Source: Hyphomicrobiales bacterium (GTDB taxonomy: Bacteria; Pseudomonadota; Alphaproteobacteria; Rhizobiales; Devosiaceae). From it: a stretch of 64,000 nt of DNA. The stretch lies in contig JAIYDI010000019.1 in assembly GCA_027487555.1 (NCBI GenBank), forward strand, positions 248,001 through 312,000. Direction: 5' to 3'. The notes beneath the pieces were generated by a model. That model was given only the letters and a program-made list of their open reading frames with translations. It did no database searches and was not told where the DNA came from. Position numbers and translations under genes: made by a program. Positions 15,752 through 23,686 of the stretch are shown here, one piece after another; within the stretch, counting starts at the first letter, position 1, and each line of letters opens with the position of its first letter.

Positions 15752-17244
15752 TTCTGGCTCGGGAAGCTGAATTCGGCGCCGGCTTTGATGCCGGCGGGCC
15801 AGCGGGCCGTCACCGTCTTGAGGCGGGTGTAGAAATGCACGCCCTCGGGCCCGTAGATCGAGTGATCGCCGAACAGCGAGCGCTTCCAGCCGCCGAAGGA
15901 GTGGTACGCTACCGGCACCGGGATCGGCACATTGATGCCCACCATGCCCACTTCGATCTTGTCGGCGAAATCGCGCGCCGCATCACCATCGCGGGTAAAA
16001 ATCGCGGTGCCATTGCCATATTCGTGCGCCTGGATCAGGTCGACGGCCTCGTTGTAGCTCTTGGCGCGAACCACCGACAGCACCGGCCCGAAGATCTCCT
16101 CGCGGTAGATCTTCATGTCCGGCGTTACCTTGTCGAACAGCGTGCCGCCAACAAAGAACCCGCCCTCATAGCCCTGCAGGCTGAAGCCGCGGCCATCGAC
16201 CACGAGTTCGGCGCCCTGCTGGACGCCCGAGTCGATATAGCCGACGATCTTGTCGCGCTGTGCTTTCGAGACGATCGGGCCCATCTGCGCGTCCTTGTCG
16301 GTCGCGGGGCCGATCTTCAGCGCTTCGACGCGCGGCTTGAGCTTGGCGATCAGTGCGTCGGCAGTCTTGTCGCCCACCGGCACGGCGACGGAAATCGCCA
16401 TGCAGCGTTCCCCGGCCGAGCCATAGCCTGCGCCCATCAGCGCATCGGCGGCCTGGTCGAGATCGGCGTCGGGCAGGATCACCATGTGGTTCTTGGCGCC
16501 GCCGAGGGCCTGCACGCGCTTTCCAGCCTGCGTGCCGCGGCGATAGACATATTCGGCGATCGGCGTCGAGCCGACGAACGAGACGGCCTTGATATCCGGG
16601 TGGTCGAGAATGGTATCGACCGCTTCCTTGTCGCCATGCACCACGTTCAGCACGCCATCGGGCAGGCCCGCGTCGCGCAGCAGCTGCCAGGCGAACATCG
16701 GAGCGGACGGATCACGCTCCGAGGGCTTGAGGATAAAGGTGTTACCGCAGGCAATCGCCAGCGGATACATCCACATCGGCACCATGGCGGGGAAGTTGAA
16801 CGGGGTGATGCCGGCCACCACGCCCAGCGGCTGCCGGTCGGAATAGCTGTCGATCGAGGGGCCGACATTGCGGCTGAACTCGCCCTTCAGCAGCTGCGGA
16901 ATACCGCAGGCGAAATCGACGCAGTCGATGCCGCGCGCGAGCTCGCCCAGCGCATCGTCATGCACCTTGCCATGCTCGAGGCTGATCAGCCGCGCCAGTT
17001 CGTCGGCGTGCTTTTCGAGCAGCTCCTTGAACTTGAACATCACACGGGCGCGCTTCATCGGCGTCGTCGCAGCCCATGCGGGCAGGGCCTGTTTCGCCGC
17101 CGCGACCGCGGAATTGATCTCGTCCACCGTCGAAAGCGGCAGCGTGGCGATGGCCTCGCCAGTCGCCGGGTTGAACACCGGCTGGGTGCGGGTGCTGGTG
17201 CTCGTCACCAGCTTGCCGCCGATGGCATTCTGAATCGTGGTCAT
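15748..17244 (-). CDS. mmsA: CoA-acylating methylmalonate/malonate-semialdehyde dehydrogenase
   Basis: A 498-residue aldehyde dehydrogenase. It matches the MmsA/IolA group: [36 protein letters not shown] and the catalytic Cys281 in [11 protein letters not shown], ending with [15 protein letters not shown]. It would convert malonate semialdehyde (from beta-alanine) to acetyl-CoA, or methylmalonate semialdehyde (from thymine) to propionyl-CoA, with NAD+ and CoA. The ATG at 17244 has GGAGGAGG upstream and is preferred over an in-frame TTG at 17247. It follows the aminotransferase gene by 66 bp, a gap that carries two GAAC/GTTC palindromes, so it may have its own promoter. Confidence 0.93.
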   Translation of the reverse strand: MTTIQNAIGGKLVTSTSTRTQPVFNPATGEAIATLPLSTVDEINSAVAAAKQALPAWAATTPMKRARVMFKFKELLEKHADELARLISLEHGKVHDDALGELARGIDCVDFACGIPQLLKGEFSRNVGPSIDSYSDRQPLGVVAGITPFNFPAMVPMWMYPLAIACGNTFILKPSERDPSAPMFAWQLLRDAGLPDGVLNVVHGDKEAVDTILDHPDIKAVSFVGSTPIAEYVYRRGTQAGKRVQALGGAKNHMVILPDADLDQAADALMGAGYGSAGERCMAISVAVPVGDKTADALIAKLKPRVEALKIGPATDKDAQMGPIVSKAQRDKIVGYIDSGVQQGAELVVDGRGFSLQGYEGGFFVGGTLFDKVTPDMKIYREEIFGPVLSVVRAKSYNEAVDLIQAHEYGNGTAIFTRDGDAARDFADKIEVGMVGINVPIPVPVAYHSFGGWKRSLFGDHSIYGPEGVHFYTRLKTVTARWPAGIKAGAEFSFPSQK

Positions 17245-17266
17245 CAATGACCTCCTCCGCAGAGTG

Positions 17267-17306
17267 GAACGTTCATTCTATCGCCCGCGATATAGAACAT
17301 TTGTTC
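17267..17306 (-). promoter_or_regulatory. Paired GAAC/GTTC palindromes upstream of mmsA
   Basis: GAACGTTC (17267-17274) and GAACATTTGTTC (17295-17306) are both perfect palindromes in the 66-bp gap before mmsA. On the minus strand each is preceded by TAGAATG, giving two similar units about 28 bp apart. This looks like a tandem operator for a dimeric regulator (for example of the IclR, GntR or TetR type), but the binding protein is unknown. Confidence 0.45.
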
Positions 17307-17310
17307 CATT

Positions 17311-18639
17311 CTACTCAAGCGTCTTCAGGATGCCGCCAAGCTTGCCGATCAGTTCGTCGATCTGCGCCTTCGAGATGATCAGCGGCGGGCTCATGGCGAT
17401 GATGTCGCCGGTGGTGCGGATGAGGATGCCCTCTTCATACGCCTTCACAAATGCGGCAAAGGCGCGCTTCGTGGGCGATCCGGCGATGGGCTCGAGCTCC
17501 ACAGCGCCGATCAGGCCGAGATTGCGGATGTCGATGACATGCGGCAGGCCCTTCAGCGAATGCAGGGCATCTTCCCAGTACTGGGCAATTTCGGCGCCCC
17601 GGGTCAGCAGCCCGTCGTCCCTGTAGGTATCGAGTGTCGCAAGACCGGCTGCCGAGGCCACGGGGTTCCCCGAATAGGTGTAGCCGTGGAAGAACTCGAT
17701 CATGTGCTCCGGACCCTGCATGAACGCATCATGGATCTCGGAGGTGACCATCACCGCGCCCATCGGAATGGTGCCGTTGGTGAGGCCCTTGGCGCAGACG
17801 ATCATGTCGGGGATAACGTCGAAATAATCCGCCGCGAACGGCGTACCAAGGCGGCCGAACCCGGTAATCACTTCGTCGAAGATCAAGAGGATGCCATGCT
17901 TCTTGGTGATCTCGCGCAGCTTCTTGAGATACCCCTTGGGCGGGATCAGTACGCCGGTCGACCCGGCGACGGGCTCGACGATCACTGCAGCGATGGTCGA
18001 TGGGTCATGCAGGGTGACGATGCGCTCGAGTTCGGTCGCAAGGTCAGCGCCCGTCTCGCGTTCGCCGCGGGTGAACTGGTTCGCCCCCGGCGTATGGGTA
18101 TGCGGCATGTGGTCGACGCCCGTCAGCAGCGTGCCGAACATCTTGCGGTTTGTGACGATGCCGCCCACCGAGATGCCGCCAAAATTGACGCCATGGTAGC
18201 CGCGCTCGCGTCCGATCAGGCGGAAGCGGCCGCCCTCGCCCTTCACCTTGTGGTAGGCAAGCGCCACCTTCAGTGCCGTCTCCACCGATTCCGACCCGGA
18301 ATTGGTGTAGAGCACGTGGTTGAGGCCTTCAGGGGCGATGTTGACCAGCGCATTGGCCAGTTCGAACGCCTTGGGGTGCCCCATCTGGAAGGCGGGCGCG
18401 TAGTCCATTTCGGCGGCCTGCTCGGCGATTGCCGCGACGATCTTCGGGCGGCAGTGGCCGGCATTCACGCACCATAGCCCGGCGGTGCCGTCGAGCACCT
18501 TGCGGCCGTCTGAGGTGGTGTAGTGCATGTCCTTGGCGCCAACGAACATCCGCGGCGCCTTCTTGAACTGTCGGTTTGCCGTGAACGGCATCCAGAACGC
18601 GCTCAAATCGTTTGGCGTGACATTGCGACGGTCGGACAC
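17311..18639 (-). CDS. Omega-amino acid (beta-alanine):pyruvate aminotransferase
   Basis: A 442-residue class III PLP aminotransferase. GTAGLWCVNAGH, SGSESVETALK, GYHGVNFGG, the PLP-pairing Asp255 in FDEVITGFGR, and the Schiff-base Lys284 in VCAKGLTNG are all present, as in Pseudomonas omega-amino acid:pyruvate transaminases. It would move the amino group of beta-alanine to pyruvate, giving malonate semialdehyde for mmsA. The GTG start at 18639 has GAGGAG 9 nt upstream. It is the first gene of the leftward operon and is divergent from the rutR-like gene; the 111-bp gap holds two candidate operators. Confidence 0.92.
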   Translation of the reverse strand: MSDRRNVTPNDLSAFWMPFTANRQFKKAPRMFVGAKDMHYTTSDGRKVLDGTAGLWCVNAGHCRPKIVAAIAEQAAEMDYAPAFQMGHPKAFELANALVNIAPEGLNHVLYTNSGSESVETALKVALAYHKVKGEGGRFRLIGRERGYHGVNFGGISVGGIVTNRKMFGTLLTGVDHMPHTHTPGANQFTRGERETGADLATELERIVTLHDPSTIAAVIVEPVAGSTGVLIPPKGYLKKLREITKKHGILLIFDEVITGFGRLGTPFAADYFDVIPDMIVCAKGLTNGTIPMGAVMVTSEIHDAFMQGPEHMIEFFHGYTYSGNPVASAAGLATLDTYRDDGLLTRGAEIAQYWEDALHSLKGLPHVIDIRNLGLIGAVELEPIAGSPTKRAFAAFVKAYEEGILIRTTGDIIAMSPPLIISKAQIDELIGKLGGILKTLE

Positions 18640-18671
18640 CTCAGACGCTCCTCGGCATTTTGTTGAGTATC

Positions 18672-18699
18672 AAGGTCAAGTTTCTTTGCGCTTGACCTT
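18672..18699. promoter_or_regulatory. Perfect inverted repeat AAGGTCAAG-N10-CTTGACCTT
   Basis: AAGGTCAAG (18672-18680) and CTTGACCTT (18691-18699) are exact reverse complements with a 10-bp spacer, in the divergent gap between the aminotransferase and rutR-like genes. Each arm contains the GGTCAA/TTGACC core of a RutR half-site but in the opposite (outward) orientation to the standard operator. It may bind the same TetR protein differently or a second regulator. Confidence 0.55.
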
Positions 18700-18719
18700 T
18701 GGACGTGTTATCCAGAAAT

Positions 18720-18735
18720 TTGACCAGTTGGAAAA
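18720..18735. promoter_or_regulatory. RutR-like operator in the rutR/aminotransferase divergent region
   Basis: TTGACCA-GT-TGGAAAA matches 12 of the 14 defined positions of the E. coli RutR operator TTGACCA-N2-TGGTCAA. It lies 15 bp before the rutR-like start and 81 bp before the aminotransferase start, so it could control both directions. Binding is inferred. Confidence 0.65.
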
Positions 18736-18750
18736 ATTCTTATCACTCCC

Positions 18751-19455
18751 ATGCCGCCGATCAAGGTGAAAATGCTGGACAAGGACGAGGCAAAACCGGC
18801 GGCGGAAACAGGGGCGAAAAAGCCTGCAAAGGCCGGCCGTCCGCGCACCCGAATCCAGCGCGAGAAGCAGGATGTGATCCTCGAAGCGGCGCTCGATGTG
18901 TTCAGCCGGGAGGGATTCCGCGGCGCGACGATCGACCAGATCGCCGAGGCGGCGGGCATGTCCAAGCCCAATCTGCTCTACTATTTTCCGCGCAAGGAAG
19001 AGATCTACAAGCGCCTGATGACCGAGATGCTCGATGTCTGGCTGGCGCCCCTGCGCGACATCGATTCCGACGGCGATCCTGTGCCTGAGATCCGCTCCTA
19101 TATCCGCCGAAAGCTCGAGATGAGCCGGGATTTTCCACGCCAGAGCCGGCTCTTCGCCAACGAGATGCTGCAGGGTGCGCCGCGCATCATCGACGTGCTG
19201 TCGACTGACCTCAAGGGGCTTGTGGACGAGAAGGCCAAGGTGCTCGAAAGCTGGATGGAACGCGGAAAGATCCGCCGGACCGACCCTTATCATCTGATCT
19301 TCTCGATCTGGGCGACGACGCAGCACTATGCCGATTTCGACGTGCAGGTCCGCGCCGTGCTTGGCAAGGGGCGCGGCGGCGAGGGACGCTTCGAGGACGC
19401 CGCGCGGTTCCTCGAAACGCTGTTCCTCTATGGGCTGCTGCCGAAGCAGCCCTGA
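18751..19455 (+). CDS. rutR: TetR-family regulator, RutR-like
   Basis: A 234-residue TetR-type repressor. The N-terminal ~30 residues are a Lys/Ala-rich tail. The HTH spans about residues 40-75 (ILEAALDVFSREGFRGATID then MSKPNLLYYFPRKEEIYKRL). The C-terminal domain (PRQSRLFANEMLQGAPRI, FSIWATTQHYADFDVQVRAV) matches the RutR/YcdC ligand-binding domain that senses uracil or thymine. It is divergent from the pyrimidine catabolic operon and has a RutR-like operator beside it. An ATG at 18772 with AAGGTG upstream is a credible alternative start. No rutABCDEFG genes are in the window; here it probably governs the reductive pathway instead. Confidence 0.85.
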   Translation: MPPIKVKMLDKDEAKPAAETGAKKPAKAGRPRTRIQREKQDVILEAALDVFSREGFRGATIDQIAEAAGMSKPNLLYYFPRKEEIYKRLMTEMLDVWLAPLRDIDSDGDPVPEIRSYIRRKLEMSRDFPRQSRLFANEMLQGAPRIIDVLSTDLKGLVDEKAKVLESWMERGKIRRTDPYHLIFSIWATTQHYADFDVQVRAVLGKGRGGEGRFEDAARFLETLFLYGLLPKQP

Positions 19456-19459
19456 TCGG

Positions 19460-20371
19460 TTATTTCTCGGGCAGAAGCGCCAGCACGAACAGCGCCAGCG
19501 CGGTGAGCAGGGCACCGGCCACGACCGACAGGCTCACCCAGCCGTGGCCCACAGTGCCTTCGAGCACGATGACGAAGCTCGGCACGATATAGCCATAGGC
19601 AATCACCTTGGGCGCCGGCAGGTGCACGGAAGCATACTGGATGAGGAAGAACGCGAGCGCGGTGGGGAAGATCGCGAGGTAGGCGATCACTGCCCAGATC
19701 ATGGGCGGCAGTGCGAGCCAGTTGGTGGCAACAATGTCCGGCAGACCCCATAGGCTGATGCAGATCGTAGTGCCGAGCAGCGTCCAGAAGCTCAGCACCA
19801 GTGGGCTTTCGCCAAAATTGAAGCGACGCAGCAGTGGTGTGTAGAAGGAATAGGCGACGCAGCCGATGAAATAGATGATTTCGCCGAGGCCGACATCGAA
19901 GCGCAGGAGCGCGTAGATATCGCCACGGAAAATCACCCAGATGGCCCCCGCACCCGCGATGACGAGGCTGAGGAGAACCGAGGGGCCGGAGCGCTGCCCG
20001 ACGAGGAAATAGGCCGTGACCGCTGTCATGAGCGGCACGAGGGTGTAGACGGCGCTGGTCGCCACCGGTTTGGTCATGGTCAGGGCCACGAACATCGTGA
20101 CGAAGTACACGGCGGTCAGCGCGCCATTGATGGCGAAGCGCCACGGCGCGCGCGGCCATACGAAGGCCTGCCCGCGCACGCCGAACACCCAGACCCCCAT
20201 CAGCGTGGTTGCAATGGCGAAGCGCAGCGCATTGAGCGGCGCCGCGCCGATAGACGACACTGTCCAGGACCCGAAGGTGAAGCTGCCGGCGATCGAGGCG
20301 GCAAACACCAGCATGCCGAGATGCGCGACGAGGCGCCCTCTTCGCGTCTGGTGCCCAGCCTCAGATGGCAT
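19460..20371 (-). CDS. EamA/DMT-family transporter
   Basis: A 303-residue integral membrane protein with about ten hydrophobic segments, arranged as two EamA repeats of five. The first repeat includes RFAIATTLMGVWVFGV and the second begins near LSFWTLLGTTICISLWG. Members export or import small metabolites such as amino acids or nucleobases; the substrate is not known. It converges on the rutR-like gene with 4 bp between stops and overlaps the DoxX-like gene upstream by 11 bp, so those two are co-transcribed. Confidence 0.82.
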   Translation of the reverse strand: MPSEAGHQTRRGRLVAHLGMLVFAASIAGSFTFGSWTVSSIGAAPLNALRFAIATTLMGVWVFGVRGQAFVWPRAPWRFAINGALTAVYFVTMFVALTMTKPVATSAVYTLVPLMTAVTAYFLVGQRSGPSVLLSLVIAGAGAIWVIFRGDIYALLRFDVGLGEIIYFIGCVAYSFYTPLLRRFNFGESPLVLSFWTLLGTTICISLWGLPDIVATNWLALPPMIWAVIAYLAIFPTALAFFLIQYASVHLPAPKVIAYGYIVPSFVIVLEGTVGHGWVSLSVVAGALLTALALFVLALLPEK

Positions 20372-20741
20372 GCGCGATGACCATGAGGAAAGCTCCGCAG
20401 ATGCCGGCGTTCATGACATTGGCATAGATGTGCGGGCCGCGATCGGCCTTGGGGAAGGCCCAGATCGGATGAAAGAGCAGCGTTGCGACGACGAGGAAGA
20501 CAATCAGCGCCAGCGCCCCCCATATCGACAGGGCAGGGACGAAGACACCTAGAAATGTGAGCACACCGCCTACCGCCTGGAGCGCAATACCGGTCTCGAC
20601 CAGCAGCTTGCCATTGCCGATTTTCCGTTCTGCGAGCAGGCTACAGAGCCGCGGCACATTGCCGAGCTGGTTCCGCACGGCATGGATGATGAAGGCGCCG
20701 CCAAGCAGCAACTGCCCCAGGCTGAACAGTGAATCGGTCAT
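20361..20741 (-). CDS. Small DoxX-like membrane protein
   Basis: A 126-residue protein with four hydrophobic segments, beginning SLGQLLLGGAFIIHAVRN and with LLVETGIALQAVGGVLTFLG, in the pattern of small DoxX/SURF4-like membrane proteins. Function is unknown. The ATG at 20741 with GGGAG upstream is preferred over 20777. Its end overlaps the EamA transporter start by 11 bp, so the two are probably one transcription unit. Confidence 0.68.
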   Translation of the reverse strand: MTDSLFSLGQLLLGGAFIIHAVRNQLGNVPRLCSLLAERKIGNGKLLVETGIALQAVGGVLTFLGVFVPALSIWGALALIVFLVVATLLFHPIWAFPKADRGPHIYANVMNAGICGAFLMVIAHAI

Positions 20742-20818
20742 GATGGATCTCCCTCTCGTGAGGGGCTCTACACCCATCCCGCAGGCGCCGTCAGGCGGAA
20801 AACGCCGGATGTCGCATC

Positions 20819-21862
20819 TCAGCCCGCGGCGCGAAGCCGGTCGACCTGCAGAGCCTGTCGCGTGCTCCGCTTGGCACGATAGAGGGCGATATCGGCGTGG
20901 CGCAGCAGCGTTTCCGCATCGCGACCATCTTCGGGCGCAAAGGCGATGCCGACACTCGCATGCAGATCGAGGGCATGGCTGCCGATTGTAAAGGGCGCGC
21001 TCAGCGCAGCATCGATATCCCGGGCAACCTCGTCGAGTTCGCCCTGTGACGTCGCTCCCAGTCGCAGCACGGTGAACTCGTCGCCGCCGATGCGGGCAAC
21101 GAGGTCATCGGCACGGACGCACTTGCGAATTCGCGTGGCGACAAGCTGCAGCACCTCGTCTCCCGCGCCGTGCCCGAGCGTGTCGTTCACTGCCTTGAAG
21201 TCGTCGAGGTCGAGGCTGATGAGGCCCAGCGGTCTCTGCTGCGCAAGCCCGCCATCAATAGCTTCATCGAAGGCGAGCCGATTGCCGAGCCGGGTCAGCT
21301 GGTCGCGGCGTGCCAGATCGTGAGCCTCGCAGCGACGCGCTTCAAGCTCGTTTGCGATGAGATAGAGCCGTCGTAGGAGGAAGCCGACCACCAGGAAAAA
21401 CAGCACCGTCGCACTGATCCGCATTGGCGCGAGCTTCGCCAGGATCTCGGTGCCCAACTGCCGTGGCGTCCAGGCCAAAGCCCGGCCGCTTCCGTCGAGC
21501 AGCGGCAGTTTGGTCAGGCCGGAAGGAGCATCCTCGAGCCGTACCAGTTGCGCGCCCATCAGCCCCTGTTCCAGGGCAAGGCGTGTCACCATCGCTGTAT
21601 CCAGCACGTCGCCGCGCTCAAGTACGAAGCTCAGCGCGCTCTGGGCACGCGCACGCTCAAGAGCGTCCATTGTGTCGTTGATGTAGCTGGTGGCGTAGAA
21701 GACAACACTGACGACCATGGCCGAAAGCATTGCCATCGTCGCGAGGCACACAACCAGCAAACGCCGGGTTCCGCCCAACCGGTTGGCTGCACTTGTCGTA
21801 TTGGCGGGCGTCAGCATCCCGACGGCAGATCGGGGCGCACCGTTCCTAGGGGAAGTCCACAT
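20819..21862 (-). CDS. Membrane-anchored diguanylate cyclase (GGDEF)
   Basis: A 347-residue protein. Two membrane segments (about residues 34-58 and 147-168) bracket a ~90-residue periplasmic sensor region. A GGDEF domain follows (RIGGDEF, residues ~257-263), with substrate region DQLTRLGNRLAFD and DLDDFKAVNDTLGH. RADD lies at the RxxD product-inhibition position, so synthesis and feedback control of cyclic di-GMP both look possible. It stands alone between the DoxX-like gene and a terminator. The upstream ribosome site is weak; an ATG 15 codons later is an alternative. Confidence 0.88.
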   Translation of the reverse strand: MWTSPRNGAPRSAVGMLTPANTTSAANRLGGTRRLLVVCLATMAMLSAMVVSVVFYATSYINDTMDALERARAQSALSFVLERGDVLDTAMVTRLALEQGLMGAQLVRLEDAPSGLTKLPLLDGSGRALAWTPRQLGTEILAKLAPMRISATVLFFLVVGFLLRRLYLIANELEARRCEAHDLARRDQLTRLGNRLAFDEAIDGGLAQQRPLGLISLDLDDFKAVNDTLGHGAGDEVLQLVATRIRKCVRADDLVARIGGDEFTVLRLGATSQGELDEVARDIDAALSAPFTIGSHALDLHASVGIAFAPEDGRDAETLLRHADIALYRAKRSTRQALQVDRLRAAG

Positions 21863-21985
21863 GGCGAATCGTCCAATTCGCCTCGAAGCTTACCCGCCCG
21901 GAGCAGTGCTGCCGGTTACCGACCGCGCCTAAGTTGCGGCGCTTGGTTAATCTTTGCTTTCCGCGTTTCGCCAGTGCGAAACAAA

Positions 21986-22011
21986 AGGCCCCGCCTGCGT
22001 GGGCGGGGCCT
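21986..22011 (-). terminator. Intrinsic terminator of the preT-preA operon
   Basis: AGGCCCCGCC (21986-21995) and GGGCGGGGCCT (22001-22011) form a GC-rich stem with a 5-nt loop. On the minus strand the stem is followed by TTTTGTTT. It lies 23 bp past the preA stop. Confidence 0.88.
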
Positions 22012-22033
22012 GAAATCGCTTCCGTCAGACTGC

Positions 22034-23356
22034 TTATTCCGCCGGCTCGACCGCCGTCTTGGCGGCTGGATTGTTCGGGTGTGTCGTCCAGTTGGCATAG
22101 TTGGGGTCGACGACCTTCTTGGTGCGCTGGTCGAGCATGCCGGGTTCAAGTGCGATCATCGAGATACAGTCTTCCACCGGGCAGACATTGACGCACAGGT
22201 TGCACCCCACGCACTCGTCGTCCATCACCTCGAAGTGGCGCACGCCATCCTTCGACTTGGTGATCGCCTGGTGCGAGGTATCCTCGCAGGCAATGTGGCA
22301 ACGGCCACACTTGATGCACTTGTCCTGGTCGATCTTCGCCTTGGTGACATAGTTGAGGTTGAGATACTGCCAGTCCGTGACGTTCCTGACGGCCTTGCCG
22401 GTGAAGTCGTCCAGCGTCGCGTAGCCCTTCTCGTCCATCCAGCCCTTGAGGCCGGAGATCATTTCCTCGACGATCTTGAAGCCATAGACCATGGCGGCCG
22501 TGCAGACCTGCACATTGCCGGCGCCCAGCGCCATGAACTCGGCCGCATCGCGCCAGGTCGTGACCCCGCCAATGCCCGAAATCGGCAGGCTATAGGTCGC
22601 CGGGTCGCGCGCGATCTCGGCCACCATGTGCAGTGCGATCGGCTTTGCCGCCGGGCCGCAATAGCCGCCATGCGTGCCCTTGCCGTCGATGGTCGGCATC
22701 GGCGCCATCAGGTCGAGATCGACATTTGTGATGGAGTTGATTGTGTTGATCAGGCTCACCGCATCGGTGCCGCCATTCTTGGCGGCGCGGGCCGGACGGC
22801 GAACATCCGTCACGTTGGGCGTCAGCTTGGTGATGACGGGCATGCGGGAATACTGCTTGCACCAGCGCACGACCATTTCGACATATTCGGGCACCTGGCC
22901 CACGGCGGCGCCCATGCCGCGCTCGCTCATGCCGTGCGGACAGCCGAAATTCAGCTCGATGCCGTCAGCCTCGGTCTCCTCGACCAGTGGCAGGATGGCC
23001 TTCCACGCGTCTTCCTCGCAGGGCACCATGATCGAGACGACCACGGCGCGGTCGGGCCAGTTCTTCTTCACCTGCTTGATTTCCTGCAGGTTGATCTGCA
23101 GGGAACGGTCGGTAATGAGTTCGATATTGTTGAACCCGAGAAGGCGCCGGTCGGCGCCCCAGATGGCGCCATAGCGGGGGCCGTTGACGTTGACGACTGG
23201 CGGGCCTTCCTCGCCGAGGGTCTTCCACACCACGCCGCCCCAGCCCGCCTTGAAGGCGCGCTCGACATTATAGGCCTTGTCGGTCGGCGGCGCCGAGGCG
23301 AGCCAGAACGGATTGGGCGATTTGATCCCGACGAAATTGTTCCGAATGTCAGCCAT
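22034..23356 (-). CDS. preA: NAD-dependent dihydropyrimidine dehydrogenase, PreA subunit
   Basis: A 440-residue protein. Its N-terminal ~310 residues form a dihydroorotate-dehydrogenase-like FMN barrel (ADIRNNFVGIKSPNPF, NFGCPHGMSERGMG, GIGGVTTWRDAAEFMALG), and its C-terminal part has two [4Fe-4S] motifs, CIKCGRCHIAC and CVGCNLCVNVCP. With PreT it reduces uracil and thymine to their dihydro forms using NAD(P)H, the first step of the reductive pathway. AGGG precedes the ATG. A 106-aa gene separates it from preT, with a 9-bp gap to preA. Confidence 0.94.
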   Translation of the reverse strand: MADIRNNFVGIKSPNPFWLASAPPTDKAYNVERAFKAGWGGVVWKTLGEEGPPVVNVNGPRYGAIWGADRRLLGFNNIELITDRSLQINLQEIKQVKKNWPDRAVVVSIMVPCEEDAWKAILPLVEETEADGIELNFGCPHGMSERGMGAAVGQVPEYVEMVVRWCKQYSRMPVITKLTPNVTDVRRPARAAKNGGTDAVSLINTINSITNVDLDLMAPMPTIDGKGTHGGYCGPAAKPIALHMVAEIARDPATYSLPISGIGGVTTWRDAAEFMALGAGNVQVCTAAMVYGFKIVEEMISGLKGWMDEKGYATLDDFTGKAVRNVTDWQYLNLNYVTKAKIDQDKCIKCGRCHIACEDTSHQAITKSKDGVRHFEVMDDECVGCNLCVNVCPVEDCISMIALEPGMLDQRTKKVVDPNYANWTTHPNNPAAKTAVEPAE

Positions 23357-23365
23357 TGTAGCCCT

Positions 23366-23686
23366 CTAGCTCTGAGCGCGTGATCGATTGTCTGTCAGAT
23401 CGTTTCCACGACGGTTCGGGTAGTATGTCTTCTTGAATTCCATTCCGTAGAATATGATGCCGTGGATGCCGTTGGCATCTGGCTTTGCGACCGGGCGCTT
23501 CCACAAATTGTCGAAGGCTTCGCTGACTCCGGCCGGCGGATTGTCGTCATCGTTGCCCCATATCTCATCGATGAATGCGACGTCCTGGCGGTCCGCCGGG
23601 AAGAATAGCGCGAACTCCGCGTCTGTGGCCGCGAAGATATCGTAAGCGCAATTCATGGCACCATCGATGATCATTATGTTCTTCAT
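23366..23686 (-). CDS. Unrecognised 106-aa protein coupled between preT and preA
   Basis: A 106-residue cytoplasmic protein with no signal peptide or membrane segment. It begins MKNIMIIDGAMNCAYDIFAA and contains FALFFPADRQDVAFIDEIWG and GIHGIIFYGMEFKKTYYP; it is acidic in the middle. I do not recognise a named family, though it has the look of a conserved small protein. The ATG at 23686 overlaps the preT stop (ATGA) and the gene ends 9 bp before preA, so it is made together with both subunits. A role as an assembly or regulatory partner of the dehydrogenase is possible but inferred only from position. A longer frame reaching into preT is a shadow. Confidence 0.68.
   Translation of the reverse strand: MKNIMIIDGAMNCAYDIFAATDAEFALFFPADRQDVAFIDEIWGNDDDNPPAGVSEAFDNLWKRPVAKPDANGIHGIIFYGMEFKKTYYPNRRGNDLTDNRSRAQS

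Noticed and set aside
15427..17250. Long plus-strand frame of 607 codons opposite mmsA
   Set aside because: It is antisense to the clearly conserved mmsA, rich in His/Arg/Gly as GC-rich shadows are, and has no domain.
21548..23383. Long plus-strand frame of 611 codons opposite the GGDEF and preA genes
   Set aside because: It spans two unrelated genes and the terminator between them on the other strand; it is a shadow of high-GC coding sequence.
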